Notes under the pieces: model-generated
Database searches by the model: none
What the model was told of the DNA's origin: nothing
The model's input: only the letters and a program-made list of their open reading frames with translations
Made by a program: the position numbers and the translations under genes
Shown here: piece after piece, positions 45,271 to 56,999 of the stretch
Position numbering within the stretch: the first letter of the stretch is position 1
Layout: every line of letters starts with the position of its first letter
Source of the DNA: Poa pratensis
Lineage: Eukaryota; Streptophyta; Magnoliopsida; Poales; Poaceae
Assembly: GCA_947311845.1 (NCBI GenBank)
Contig: CAMZMU010000040.1
Coordinates: 70,053,341-70,117,340 of the forward strand
DNA: 64,000 nt
Reading direction: 5' to 3'

Positions 45271-46628
45271 GTCTGCGCAACAACATTTATACTCAAATTA
45301 AAACAGTGCTTACACTCTGTTGCATAATTTTCAGAATTTCGAGCTCCAAACTATCAAATTCTAGTGTTATTCTTCACATCACTTGTGTCATTTATACTGT
45401 CAGTAGAGAGGAGACATCACTATTTAAGATAACAGTGCTGCTGTGCAATTTCACAATGGTTCTGAATTCGACAGAACTTAACAAGAAGCTTACCATATGT
45501 ACCGCTAGTGAAATTAAACAATGGGTCAACATTTTTTATTAATTTATCCCTTTGCATACTAACCTGTTAGTCCATCCTGGGGCCTTTGGATTTACTTTGT
45601 GAGTTGATTGCTCGGACCCGGCGATGAGTCGCGCGGCCGTTTTCTGTCAACAACTTTGTCAATCTGCTCGCACGGCTCGTGTACACTTGTACGTACGAGT
45701 GTTCTTTGCCAACGTCGGCGTCCCCGGCCGGCGCTCGCCCGCCTATCACCTTTTGTGTTTCCACCGTTCCACGCTCCTTGTCGCCAGTACGCGCACCAGA
45801 TCCATTCGATTGGGAACCTGGGAACAGAACAGAGCCCTACAAGTTCAAGTTTCTTCCCTGGATTTCCCAGAGCCATAGACCAAAATTAGCTGTTTAGAGT
45901 TCAGATCCATTACCTGTCTACCGGATCCAGGAAGAATTCCATGTCTTCCATCTCCGCCATCCTCACCTTCCGCCCCACATGTGGACTATTCGCTAGTCTC
46001 ATTCCATCAACAAATGTAGGTCAAAACCTGTTCTGTTCCACCATGGTCCATAAAAACTCACCGTCTTGTACCTCCGGCCCAGCGACGAGACGACCGGCAT
46101 CTATTCCGTCTCCTCCCGCTGGAACTGAGGAAACGTCCGTCCATCCACGGCCCACCCTATGCGTTAGAACAGATGTTTTTACCACGCGATTTACCTGGCC
46201 CTGCCCACTCCCGCAACGCACGTCGGCACAAATCACGCGCAAACAGCTGTACGGTTCAGATTCTCGGAGCAGGTACACTCGGGCACCAAAATGCCGGTCT
46301 CAAACTTCAAAAGGACTTTATTTTACTGCCAAGATTTGAGAGCAGGGTACGTGCAGATTCTCGTGTGGCTTGGCACGATAAACGTTAGATGTAGTTCCAC
46401 CATCAGCACTTGTTTTCCCGTTAAGTCGAAAATACGTATGAGATGATGTTGTGTTCTCCTAAAGGTAACATGAGCTCACGTTTTGCCCACAAGGAAATAC
46501 AAACACAGCTGACGTTTACTAACACAGTAGCACTGATGTCTTCACGTTTTGGCCAGTGGCGAATACTGTTGTAATTAGGCAGCAATTTCGCGATTTATTC
46601 TAAAATATTAAACATGATGATAGCAACT
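45271..46628. other. Possible leader/promoter side of the FAR1 relic
   Basis: The GC-rich block at 45590-45900 and the ATG-bearing block at 45920-45968 (minus) may be upstream exons or leader of the relic. From 46000 on no gene was recognised. Confidence 0.3.
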
Positions 46629-46629
46629 A

Positions 46630-46885
46630 CTCCCTCCGTTTCAAAATATAAGGCACGCTATTTTTATGCTGGTCTTTGAGACTCAACTTTGACCACTAAT
46701 ATATACTAAATTATATGGATTGAGAATGCATAAATGGTACCGTTGGAATCGTCTTGCAAAATTCTTTCATTTCGTATATCATTATATTAATTTTGTGAAC
46801 ATATTATACGTACGAATAATGGTCAAAGTTGTACACCGTTGACCAGCGAAATTAAAGGGCGCCTTATATTTTGGGATGGAGGGAG
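46630..46885. mobile_element. Stowaway MITE
   Basis: CTCCCTCCGTTTCAAAATAT and its inverse at the right end (CTCCCTCCATCCCAAAATAT) are flanked by TA. Length is 256 bp. It includes GACTCAACTTTGACCA, typical of this Stowaway type. Confidence 0.92.
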
Positions 46886-46887
46886 TA

Positions 46888-47340
46888 CTAACATGTGAAA
46901 CTCAAACATATTAGATACAATAGTCAACATGAACAGTAGCAGCATATACACAATAACAACCATAGTGTTTATATACCAGTTTTTCAGCAGACACTGTTAA
47001 GAAAACTTACGTCTAGAGTTTTAAGTTACATTTAGGTGCCACTTGAACAAGTAACTAACCTTGAATTGCAAATTTGGTACCAACGGACTTCACTCAAAGT
47101 TATAACTAGTATTTAGCTGCCAATAGCCTACCTGTGGATGTAGCATATACGTCGTACTCTCTCGTCTCTTCGTGAGCTTACCAGAGATCACCTAAGTCTA
47201 TTAGACTGCGACGTTTAACAATTGGGTTCATATAGATCTGTTCTTTAAAAAAATACTCTGCAGGACAACATCTTTGATACATGTTGCCAATCTTCCTTAC
47301 AGATATTGAGAGTTTTGCATCTTTACATGGAGATGGCTAC
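46888..47340. other. AT-rich, no gene seen
   Basis: This may be the decayed 3' side of the copia relic that follows, but no LTR boundary is visible. Confidence 0.35.
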
Positions 47341-49565
47341 ATAATACTCTCCTTTGTTAACCAATAGTATGTTCTTCCCGGGTTATAATTCACGGACTCC
47401 GATCATATAGGTTGGGTTACCACTATGGTGTAACACTCATGGGTCTCATACCCATCTCCCTCGATGTACTGTTTCTCACATTCCGTGATAGTCCCTTTGT
47501 AAAGGGATTTGTCAGATTTTTGTCTGTTTGAACATACATAACACTTATTACTTTGCAGTTTCTCAATTTCCTGACAGGATTCGAATGGATTTTTGCTGTA
47601 TTGATGACTTCGTGTTATTCTTAAAATTGTTCATCTTGACAATAACTGTTTGTCACAACTCATAAGGATGACCAATAATGGTTTTTCAACCACCGCCAAG
47701 TCCATCAAAACCTCATGCAAGCATTCTGCCTCAATAGTGAAACTATCTAAAGCATTAAGTTCTGCTTACATGGTTGGGCTTGTAAAATGGTCTGTTTACA
47801 AGACATACATGACATTGCACCGTCTCTAAGCATAAATGCATATCCATCTGTGACATACAACTCATCAACATATGAAATCCAGTTTGAGCCATTATATCCC
47901 TCAAGCACGACATGGTGGGATGAATGGTGAATATCAAACTCATAGTACCTTTCCGATGGTGCATGACCCTTTCAAGTGCATGCCAATGATTAACACCCGG
48001 CCTTCACAACAAAAGATACATTAGGCCTCGTCGTGCTCGCAAGGTACCTGAGTAAACCTATTATTTGTGAGTATCTTAATTATTCCCTCGTCTTCTTCTT
48101 GTTTTATTTGAAGTGTCACACTGGGATTATAAGGTGTTGGAAAAGTCTTGTTGTCTATAAATACAAACGCTGAAAACCTCAACATGCGTTAACGTAATCT
48201 CACTCTTATCCTTAATTAGCTTAACATTCTGAATCACATCATCTTCTCCACGATATTTCATATGATAATGTGATAGAAAAGACTTGACCTCATTCATCAC
48301 AATCATGCTTTGTATTAAAATATGTATGTCATCAACATACAAGCATAATATAACACTATCGACCCCACTGTGGCGATAGTAAACACACCTACATCCTCGT
48401 TAAGACAAAGTTTATAGAAGTTAGAGTTTTGTCAATTTTCTCATGTCATTGCTTAGGTGCTTGCTTCAACCCATACAAATATTTAGTAATTTGCACACAA
48501 TTTTCTTTTAACCCTTTATCACAAATCCATTAAACCGATCCATAAAGATTTCCTGTTCCAACTCTCCATTAAATAAAGATGTCTTCATATCCATTTGATG
48601 AACGATAAGACTAGAAGAGGCAACCAAAGGATTTCATACATGAATGGTGGGGTCAAGCTAACAACAAGTGAATAAGTGTAATAATTTTCACCTTATCTCT
48701 GGATGTAGCACTTGGCCACAAGCTGTGTACTTCTCAATACCATCAGGCCTGAAATTCTACTTGAATACCACTTGCAACCCGCCGCTTCACAACAATAGGG
48801 TCATTCAGATAATTCCCAAATCCTATTGGAAATAACTGAGACCATCTCATTAAAGTAGGGGGGATTATCCACAAGGTACACAATAAATTCATCACCAAAG
48901 GATTTTAACCATTTGTCCTTACTCCTCTTAAGAGGTTTATTCCATCTTTCTCAAGTACTTTCTCAACTTGTGATTGTTTAGAATGATCACTAGATGTACT
49001 AGATTCAATAAGTACCTCAGAAGAAATTTTAGCAGTGATATGCATATCTTTCACAATAAACATGCTCTCAAAATATGTTGCCGACGAGTTTTCATAATAC
49101 TATCAACATGCATATCATGTACATTGGATTTAACCACTAAAAATCTATTGCTGATGCTATGCTGAACATAGCCTTGAAAGATACAATCCATTGTCTTTGG
49201 TTTGAGTTTATGTTTCTTTGGTATTAAAACATTGACCTTCGCTAAGCATCTACAAATGCGCAAATACTAAAGTGATAGTTTTCTTCTAACACACTCTTCA
49301 TAAGTGGTTCCTCTCTATTCTTGTTGAAAAAATCTATTCAGTACATGACACGAATTTAACAAAGTATCCCCACCATGCCTTAGATAAACCAGCAGTGTCC
49401 AGAATGACATTCACCAAGTCGACCAGCGCGCGTTTTTCCTCTCGGCAAACCTGTTTGATTAGGGGGGGAGTGTGGAGTCGTCCTCTCGTGAATAATATTA
49501 TGTTCCTCACGGGATAGTTTAAATGCAACGTTGATAATAGCTTTACCAGGGATAGCAAGGTTGGG
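47340..49565 (-). pseudogene. Copia-type retrotransposon polyprotein relic
   Basis: Read leftward the domains come in copia order. The integrase C-terminal side appears at 49558-49334 (ALVDLVNVILDTAGLSKAWW) and 49263-49051 (CLAKVNVLIPKKHKLKPKT, then DCIFQGYVQHSISNRFLVV). Reverse transcriptase follows with YVDDI at 48342-48328 and KSFLSHYHMKYRGEDDVI after it. At about 47520-47440 comes the C-terminal tail (VQTDKNLTNPFTKGLSRNV). Integrase before reverse transcriptase identifies copia. Many stops and frameshifts are present and no LTRs were found. Confidence 0.82.
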
Positions 49566-49995
49566 TCTTGGCAAGAAGCCCTAGGAGATCATAATGGCCA
49601 GATTATCTATTCGCCTTGGGATTTTATTCCCCAGTGCAGTTTGAAATAGATGGGAGAAGCCATTGCTTGCCTCGAGAGTCTTGAACTCACATTGTCAAAT
49701 TCAATCTCTAATATGATTACCGAAAGGCGCCATGATTTTGGAGGTGTTTAAAGAGTACATCGTTGCTCGCTCTAAAAGTAGTATGACGGTGAAAGAGTTT
49801 AGGCTAAAAGGTAGAGCCTAGAGCCCCTTGATTGTTAGGTTGTGTTAGCTAAAATTCTGAAGACTATCAATGTTGTTGCTCATGATCTTTATCAATTAGG
49901 TATAATTGAGTGTGGTGTTTTACAAAGTGCTTTCTCGACCCGCATGTCAAAATCGGCTTTGAATGATTGTAACCATAAAACTGTTATCTGGTCAA
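49566..49995 (+). pseudogene. LINE RNase H-like domain relic
   Basis: The + strand encodes DHNGQIIYSPWDFIPQCS, a stop, then GEAIACLESLELTLSNSISN and VKEFRLKGRA. After a shift, LAKILKTINVVAHDLYQLG and STRMSKSALNDCNH follow. This is the RVT_3 RNase H order of plant LINEs (acidic ACLE helix, late VAHDL motif). It is broken by stops and one frameshift. Confidence 0.7.
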
Positions 49996-50401
49996 TGTAT
50001 TTATCATTAAAAATGAATTACTGTTATTTTCATATGGGCTTCGGTTCGAACACTTAGTATGAGTTAACCGAGCTACTTGGAAGGTTACCGAGTGGAGCCG
50101 AGTTTCAGATATAATCTTGTTACGTTAACGAGCCGAGCTGGAGCTAACTCGTTGTTTTGATCGTGCTAGCCACTCGACTCAAATTCCAGGCCTAGCCTCG
50201 GCCCATCAATTGCTCCCCTGAATTTCTCTTTATTTTATCAGATCTCACATGTTCCTCACACACAAAAAAAACTCAGATCTCACATGGAATGCAATCCCTT
50301 AATTATTGCCGAATTATTACGGGAATCCAATGAAGGTACCTAGGGGCCCTCACATAATCACCATTTTGCAATTCATCTTATCGAAGCTACAAACCGAATA
50401 C
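49996..50401. other. Intergenic, no gene seen
   Basis: Short repeated words GAGTTAACCGAGC and CGAGCCGAGC around 50050-50145 hint at a MITE remnant. No boundary was found. Confidence 0.35.
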
Positions 50402-50404
50402 TCA

Positions 50405-50599
50405 GGCCACGTACAATGCACAGTGCTTAGAGAGGTGCTTACAAAAATAAACCAAGCATTTTCATAAGCACCAGTGCCTATTTCTATAGAAGGGGTGCTT
50501 AGTTAAGCATTTGTCTAGAGCAAATAAGCACCGATGCTTAGCTAAAAACCGGTTTATTTTCTAAGCACCTCCTATAAGCACCTTGCATTGTACATGCCC
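50405..50599. mobile_element. MITE with long inverted repeats, just upstream of the TOG/ARM gene
   Basis: Ends GGCCACGTACAATGCA and GGGCATGTACAATGCA are inverse copies. The inner parts also pair (GGTGCTTA and TAAGCACC words; AATAAACC and GGTTTATT). TCA flanks both ends. Length is 195 bp, making it nearly a full foldback. Confidence 0.75.
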
Positions 50600-50739
50600 T
50601 CAAGATCTGGAGGCACCTGGACGGAAGTTGCGCAGACCAAGTCCACACGAGACCAAAGCACAAAACGGGACTTGACGCTCGCTGCACAGCCCATTCCAAG
50701 ACAGCAGCAGCAGCACAAAAGGCAGGAGGAGGAACCAAT

Positions 50740-50847
50740 CAGCCAATCCCCCACACTCCGCCCCGCGCCGCAGCGAGAGCGAACTGCTGTCTTCCCTCCC
50801 TCCGCTGCCGGCCGCGCCGTCGTCGTCGTCCGTGTTCCCGTCCGAGG
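50740..50847 (+). other. Probable 5' leader exon of the TOG/ARM gene
   Basis: A GC- and CT-rich leader (CTCCGCTGCCGGCCGCG, then CGTCGTCGTC) is followed by a donor-like GAG/GTAGAC at 50847/50848. The next acceptor, AATGCAG at 51596, lies 9 bases before the start codon. The start of transcription is not fixed. Confidence 0.5.
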
Positions 50848-51605
50848 TAGACCCTCCCCCGATCCCTCCCCGCGATCTCTCCCCGCGGCAGCATTTGCCC
50901 GTCGGATTTGGCCTCCCCGTGCGAACGGCCGTTCTTATTTATTTCTTCAGCATTGGTTTAGGGATTTTTGGGGTTAGATCTCGGTGAATTTGGTGGTGGA
51001 ATGGCGGGGGTTACCCCGCTCGTCTAACGGCTGGGAGCTGGAGATCTATCTGTCATTCGGAATTCGGTCCGAACTAGCGGTTTCGATGCGGTGGATTGAA
51101 TCTTAGGTCGTTGATGGGATCGCGGTAGGCATTTCGGAGATAGGACGGTTAAATCCCGTCCTGCTACTTCTACGCTTGGTGATGCTTTGGCTGCTGAGTT
51201 GACTGTACCAAGTCACTGATCCAGTTCATATTCGGTTCCAGTTTGCCGGTGCTTCTAGCTATTTTGCGTTTGGTATAGTAGGACTTAAGTAGAGCAACCC
51301 AGTGCCCACAGTGTAGTGGAATTGGTTTTCATCTTTCATAGGAATGGCTTGCTCTCATCTAGCTCTGATAAAAATTAATTTGGTGTGAATCAGTTCCACT
51401 ATTTTTTGTAGCTTTGTATAATTGCATTGTCATGTTGTTGATCGATGGAATGGCTTATCATTGGCTGCCCGTACATTCTGAAAAACACTCCACACAATTA
51501 TCAGAGATACCTCCCCACTATTTTTCTATGCAACTGCTAGGAGAAGCTGCAGTTTATTCATTTTATTCTTATCTCTGTTTTGGTCAATCAATGCAGGTTG
51601 TGAAT

Positions 51606-53743
51606 ATGTCAGATAGTGCGTTGCAAGATCTCAGCTCAGCTCAATCAGTTGAGCTGGAGAAAAGCAAAGATAGTTCTGTGGAACCCTGCAATACTAAGCC
51701 TGTGTCAAACGGCAACAAATGTGTCAAGAAGGAAGAAAAGGCTCTACCTGAATGTCCTGATGTGACCAATGGATGCGAGGCTGCAGTTGTAGATGTTGAG
51801 TACATTGATTCTGAGAATCTCACAGATCTCCCTGATGTTGACACAAGCCTTAGTGTATGCCACTAGCTGTTCATAGTCATTATCTTTGTTATTGGACACT
51901 TGGTAGTTTTAAATTCTTTCTAAGATTTTTCATTTTTTACCTTCTTCAGACTTTACTTGAGAGGTTGGATTCAAAGGACTGGATCAAGACATGTGAAGCT
52001 CTTAATAATGTTCGTCAGTTGGCAATATATCACAAGGAAAGGTTGCAGGAGCTGCTGTAAGTTGTTTCCTTGTTTTTGGTGTAACTTCTGTTAGCATCCG
52101 ATACCATTTGTCCATCCACAATGCTATAAAACTAAGTTACAACTGTTCCATTGGTTGTGTCTGTTAACACCATTTGTCCATCCAATAATGCTATGAAACT
52201 ACATTACATCTCTTATATTGACTGTGTGATATAAATGCAAATTCCAGGGAGCCTCTAGTTCCTCTTATTGTGAAATCTGTTAAGAATCCAAGGAGTGCTC
52301 TATGTAAAACTGCGCTTATGACCTGCGCTGACATCTTTAAGGCATATGGTGAACTAATGGTCGACTCAGTTGACCTGCTGGTGTGTTTCTTGACTTCTTC
52401 TCTTCTTAGAATATGATGGTCACGCCTGCACTTGTTTAGTTTTCGCACGATGATTTCTTCTACTAACTATGAAGTCTCTCAAAACATCATGTGTGTCATG
52501 TGTTCACAGCTGATGCCGCTATTTCTGAAATCTTCCCAAGACAAGCGCTTTGTTTGTGAAGCTGCTGAGGCAGCCCTTATGTCAATGACTAGCTGGATCT
52601 CTCCTTCTGTATTGTTACCGAAATTGCAGCCCTACCTCAAGAACAAGAGTCCACGGATTCGAGCAAAAGCATCGGTTTGTTTCAGCAAGAGTGTACCACG
52701 CCTGGTAAGTGAAACTCTCACCTGAAAATTTATCCGAGACCACACTTTTTTTGTCTCAGCTATTGTTGGATTATCTCCAAGTGATTCTTAGAGAGACTAA
52801 AGGATTAATTGAATGCACCACATAGTAAAAATTTCTGATGCCCCTACTGCTCAGCTAGATACAGTCGTACATGTGGATATTTTTAATTTTCCTTGTGCTA
52901 TTCTTCCTGTCCATGGGCTTAGGTAGAATTTCCATTCAACGTCTTCCAGAACTTTGTAGTGTATTTACATATGCAAATACTTTGTTTGAATTATCCATGT
53001 CATAATATGAAGCTGGTAAAGTGCACACGGTATAACTTCAGTATGTTCAGAACACTAGTGGCCAGTGTATGTTTTTCTGTAGTCCGCACCTCAAACCGTT
53101 TCACATTTTTCTATTCATTTTCAGTAAGGCCACTATTTATAGGAGATTGATCATATAATTATTAGGTGGTCGGGGTCTGCATTTACTGACCACCCACTCT
53201 TGGCCGCTGTGCTAAATATGAGGAATACAATACTCCAGTTGCTCTACAACAGTAACCTTTTTTTTTCCTATCCAGGGTGTGGAGGGAATCAAAGAATATG
53301 GAATTGATAAGCTCATCCAGGTCGCAGCAACCCAGCTCAGTGACCAGCTTCCTGAATCAAGGGAGGCTGCTCGGAAGCTGTCTTTGGAGCTACAAGCATT
53401 CTACGAGAAGTCTCAAGCCTCAAATTCAGGCGAGGGTGACAGCACACCTGCTACCTCACTAGAAGCTGAATCCTGGGAGGCTTTCTGCCAGTCTAAGCTT
53501 TCCAAACTAAGCGCCCAAGCAATCCTTCGTGCCACTGTGGGTATCCCTGTTGCCCCAAAAGAAGCCGGCATTCCTGTTGCTCTAAAAGAATCCGGCATTG
53601 CTCTAAAAGAAGGCGGCATCTCTGTTGCTGTAAAAGAAGGCGCTGTCCTGGTTGCTTCAAAAGATGGTGAATTCCATGTTGCTCCAAAAGAAGACGGCGT
53701 CACTGTTGCTCTGGAAGAAGGTGACGCGGCCTTGGGTTGCTAG
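51606..53743 (+). CDS. TOG/ARM-repeat protein gene, five coding exons
   Basis: Coding exons are 51606-51854, 51950-52056, 52248-52380, 52510-52704 and 53276-53743. All introns are GT...AG and all phases agree, giving 383 residues. A 5' leader exon probably ends at about 50847 (GAG then GTAGAC), with an acceptor at 51596. Residues 1-80 are acidic and unstructured. Residues about 81-275 are ARM/HEAT helices of a TOG-type domain (LLERLDSKDWIKTCEALNNV, PLIVKSVKNPRSALCKTALM, KDKRFVCEAA-like, LKNKSPRIRAKASVCFSKS). Such domains bind tubulin, so a microtubule-associated role is inferred. It resembles small plant ARM-repeat proteins related to CLASP/TOGARAM. The C-terminus (residues 317-377) is an unusual array of 9-10-residue repeats. 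Confidence 0.88.
52088..52225 (+). repeat. Tandem duplication in a TOG/ARM gene intron
   Basis: ACCATTTGTCCATCCA followed by AATGCTAT and AAACTA occurs twice, about 70 bp apart, within the 52057-52247 intron. Confidence 0.7.
53540..53722 (+). repeat. Coding minisatellite: seven 27-30-bp repeats
   Basis: Units encode GIPVAPKEA, GIPVALKES, GIALKEG, GISVAVKEG, AVLVASKDG, EFHVAPKED and GVTVALEEG. The DNA words GTTGCT and AAAAGAA recur in each. Units keep frame, with one shortened by two codons. Confidence 0.9.
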
Positions 53744-54120
53744 CATTGGGAGACACAGTCAGGATGCGATTTTTCCACATTCAGTTCACGTTTTGCTGTA
53801 CATGGTTTATGGGTTGCTCCGTCGGTACGTTGAACCTCCTTTGGTTGAGTGTCTGCCTTGGAGTTCTTCGGGCGGCGCAAGATGCGGGGTGTTAATATTG
53901 GTGGGAGATATAGTCCCTTATACTAGTTGACTGTATAATCCTTTGGTTCCACTAGTCAATTTGGCACTGATATAGTCCCTTACCACCGATTCCCTCACCC
54001 CCATTGAGTTTTTTTTTCTCTTGACATTTTGTGTTTTTCCGCTTTGCAATATACTCCTGCTCAGTTCCATTTGTGTGCCTTCCTGGTACATGTTTCTGCC
54101 GCAGCTTATGCTGATAAACT

Positions 54121-54282
54121 CTCGAAATAGGCTTTCACAACCAATCGATACAACGATGAGTCCAATGTTGGGGCCAACACAAAGCAAGACCAAAAGAAAT
54201 AGAAAAAGAAAAGGAAGAGAAAATAACAGAAAAGAATAAAAAGAAGAGAAGATAACGCCGACAACGGAGTTGATTCGGCCGT
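54121..54282 (-). mobile_element. 5'-truncated LINE fragment
   Basis: An 18-bp repeat AGCTTATGCTGATAAACT lies at 54103-54120 and 54283-54300. The insert begins CTCGAAATAGGCTTTC on the + strand, the inverse of the 3' end also seen in the insert at 55528-55726. It sits downstream of the TOG/ARM gene. Confidence 0.8.
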
Positions 54283-54300
54283 AGCTTATGCTGATAAACT

Positions 54301-55229
54301 GATGTCAGCCACTATGTGAAGCAGAACTACAGAATTGAATCTGGCTAAATGCACAACTAGCGATCACAGCCAGAGTAGCATGATTACATCCAGGGACCTG
54401 TATTAAGAGGAGACTGCGCCGTCGTGTGGTCACTGCAAATCTTTGCTGACATCTAGGACTAATGCATTGGGCCGTTGGATGTTGCATGGCAGTGAGTGAT
54501 TGAGAGTTAAGTCTTCCACACCATATACTGGGGCTCTGTTTCTGCGAAGTGTGCTATTTTATCTTCGTGTCAATGACCATGAACATGGACTCTCTTAACG
54601 GTCTTTTGTCAGCTGTACATTTTAAAAGTTCCTTTAAAATAATTTTTTAGCAACCTTTAAAATAAGATTTAGAAATATGCAACTAGTGTTTGCATTTCCA
54701 ACCTAAAGCTACGTATACAACATGCTTGTACAAATGAGTGGTAATCACCAATGCCGATCCTCCTTTTTTTTTGCGAGACCACACTTGCATGGAAAATGTT
54801 GGTAAACAACGACTAGATGTACCATGTCAAAAGAAAGGACACTGCTGGGCGTTGCCACTGATGAAAGAGACAAATCGTCTGCCTCCCCACATTTAGATCT
54901 CACTTAAACTTAAAATCTCGAACCCCCGACCTGACAAATGTTTTATATAATCGTAGCATCGTTATAACATTTTTTCCACAGTGGTTAAAACCTTATTTGC
55001 ATCATCAGAGGACAACGTATATATGCCGCATGTGAGGACAACCTTGCAACTACCCACAAGAAAATTTGCAGCATTAAATCAACATTTGCAGCATATCGTT
55101 GCGACATCTCGTTCATGTGTTCGCAACAAAGTAGACACAAATTTGCAATAGTTGAAAAACACTCATGCAACATCTAAAAAATCTGTGGAAACATACCTTG
55201 TCTTGGAACACTGACTTTGCCGTATCGGG
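54301..55229. other. Intergenic, no gene seen
   Basis: AT-rich. The words TTTGCAGCAT/TTTGCAACA repeat loosely between 54980 and 55170. No element end was found. Confidence 0.4.
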
Positions 55230-55512
55230 CTCACCGAAGCCTCGTTGACGCTAGATCTGTCAGAATAGACTCATCACCTGGCCTCGCCATCTTCTCGAGC
55301 ACCTCTTTTACACTTCTCCCAATACGACCCTGAAAACAGATTTCATTAGGAAACAACCAAATGGACCACAAGGTAGCAAATGAAAACATAAACATAATAA
55401 AATCTTTAGATGTCCACCAATGCCACAAGGATATTAACTTCAAAAATTTCAGCGATACATGCCCAAACCTGTATTACTACTACACACTGGTCTCATCTTC
55501 GTCACAAAACAA
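55230..55512 (-). pseudogene. LINE C-terminal (zf-RVT region) relic
   Basis: The minus strand reads CLFCDEDETS, stops, then LISLWHWWTSKDFIMFMFSF, ATLWSIWLFPNEICFQGRIG and VKEVLEKM. This is the zinc-binding region and tail that follow reverse transcriptase in plant LINEs. It is broken by stops. Confidence 0.6.
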
Positions 55513-55527
55513 ACATTTCTTGTTATC

Positions 55528-55726
55528 CTCGAAATAGTCTTTCGCCCTGCTTTATAAATAAAGTCAAAGGGCCAAACCGATATAAAGTGAGGAGGAGAAC
55601 CTCTTACAAACCAGACCAAAGACAGAGAAAAGAAAAGCACATGGAGAACCAAAATTGCCACCCAAAACACCGGAACGTGCCCAAGAGACACCGAGACTCC
55701 ACGGCGATGCCCCCAAGAGGATAGCG
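55528..55726 (-). mobile_element. 5'-truncated LINE (199 bp)
   Basis: A 15-bp TSD ACATTTCTTGTTATC lies at 55513-55527 and 55727-55741. In its own orientation it ends TTTATTTATAAAGCAGGG then CGAAAGACTATTTCGAG, a common Triticeae LINE 3' end. Confidence 0.85.
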
Positions 55727-55892
55727 ACATTTCTTGTTATCTAGCACTCTCCTTTTGTTCAAGTTATCCCGGGTTATAGGATCCTATCGTATCGTCTGCT
55801 TGTACTGAAGCGTTTCCCCAAAGGAAATTGCTCCAGTCATCCAGTAGCCTCCGAGAGCCCGAGTCGGACCCGTCGCGCCGCACCGCACCGGA

Positions 55893-55899
55893 TATATAA
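55893..55899 (+). promoter_or_regulatory. TATA box of the small gene at 55978
   Basis: TATATAA lies 79-85 bp before the start codon in a GC-rich promoter context (GCACCGCACCGGATATATAAC). Confidence 0.5.
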
Positions 55900-55977
55900 C
55901 TCGATCTCCTGCAGGCCCTGGAGGCCGGAGGTATTGGCGCTGAATCAAATACTCGGTAGAATCGAACCAAAACAGCG

Positions 55978-56333
55978 ATGAGCTGCGGCGGAGGGTTGGC
56001 GCTGATGGCGAGGAGCTACGGGTGTATCCTCGAGTCGTTCGCGGTGCGGATGGAGCTCACCTCCGACCTCCTCGAGCACATCGTGGCTCCCATGGAGGGC
56101 GTCAGCGGCATCGACCTCCGCAAGGAGCTGGAGGAGTGGGTCAAGGATCACGTCGAGGAGAAGAAGCGCACCGAGGGGATGGAACTCCAAGGCTCCAACA
56201 GCTCAACGCCGACACCGATGCCAGGTTCATCCCTGAAGTCGCTGCCGTGCTGCGCCACACCCAAGATCTCCTCGCCGCCCTCGACCGGGAGGAGGAGGAA
56301 GCCGCGAAGGCGAGGCCCAGGGCGGCCATCTGA
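55978..56333 (+). pseudogene. Small coiled-coil protein gene with a likely one-base deletion
   Basis: From the ATG at 55978 the frame reads MSCGGGLALMARSYGCILES, then VRMELTSDLLEHIVAPMEGV, LRKELEEWVKDHVEEKKRTE and GMELQ. From about 56191 the continuation that looks like real protein is one base out of frame: RLQQLNADTDARFIPEVAAV, HTQDLLAALDREEEEAA, then KARPRAAI and TGA at 56331-56333. Staying in the first frame instead gives a Ser/Pro-rich tail to 56445. The coiled-coil pattern and acidic end support a deletion within CTCCAAGGCTCC. The intact protein would be about 118 residues. I do not recognise the family. A sequencing error or a functional altered protein are alternatives. Confidence 0.6.
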
Positions 56334-56996
56334 GACTGCTGCGATGCGAAAGCAAAGCCCCCTTTTTTTTGTTTTCCTTTCTAGTATGTGTGAGCTGAAA
56401 TTATATCCATGGCTTCCAGATTTCTGTCCCCTACTGAATACATAGCATTGTGATGCAATTTGCATATCCCCAGGTGTGATTTTTCCTGTATTCTAGAATC
56501 TCTTTTCCATGCCTGTAGTCGTGGGTTATCACTTATCAGCATCGCTCCTACGAAATATGCGAACATCATGTTTGTTGCTCATCAATCACTATTATGCTTC
56601 GTTTCACACAAAGAAGAAGACTCTAGTATGCTCAACAAACCTCTTACTGTTTTTTCTTGATTCATACGGCCTTGCAGATTTGTCAACAAAAACTGCATGT
56701 CTGGTATTAAAACATTGGCTTGTGAGCTGCTGAACATTTGTATGCTCAGAGAAAGCAATTCTCTTGGCCCTGTAACATCAAAATCTTTTTTTGGGTGAAA
56801 AACATCAGAAGAGGTTCATTATAAAGATGCATTTTTTGGGTGGGGAACATCGAAAGAGGTCCGTTGTATAAGCCATCGAACAAGGTTCATAATAACAGTA
56901 CTGTGTGGATGGCGACCAAAAGAGCTGGGCTGAAAGTTCACATTGCCTTGGCATCAACACACCTGGATATCAATGAGCTTACAGTTCAGATAACAT
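56334..56996. other. 3' UTR and intergenic region
   Basis: This probably includes the 3' UTR of the small gene (T-rich tract at 56363-56372). No gene was recognised after that. Confidence 0.4.
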
Positions 56997-56999
56997 TTA

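Noticed and set aside
51414..51605. Longer N-terminus for the TOG/ARM protein
   Set aside because: The open frame there runs through an intron-like stretch ending in an acceptor at 51596, and lacks a good start codon. The ATG at 51606 is preferred.
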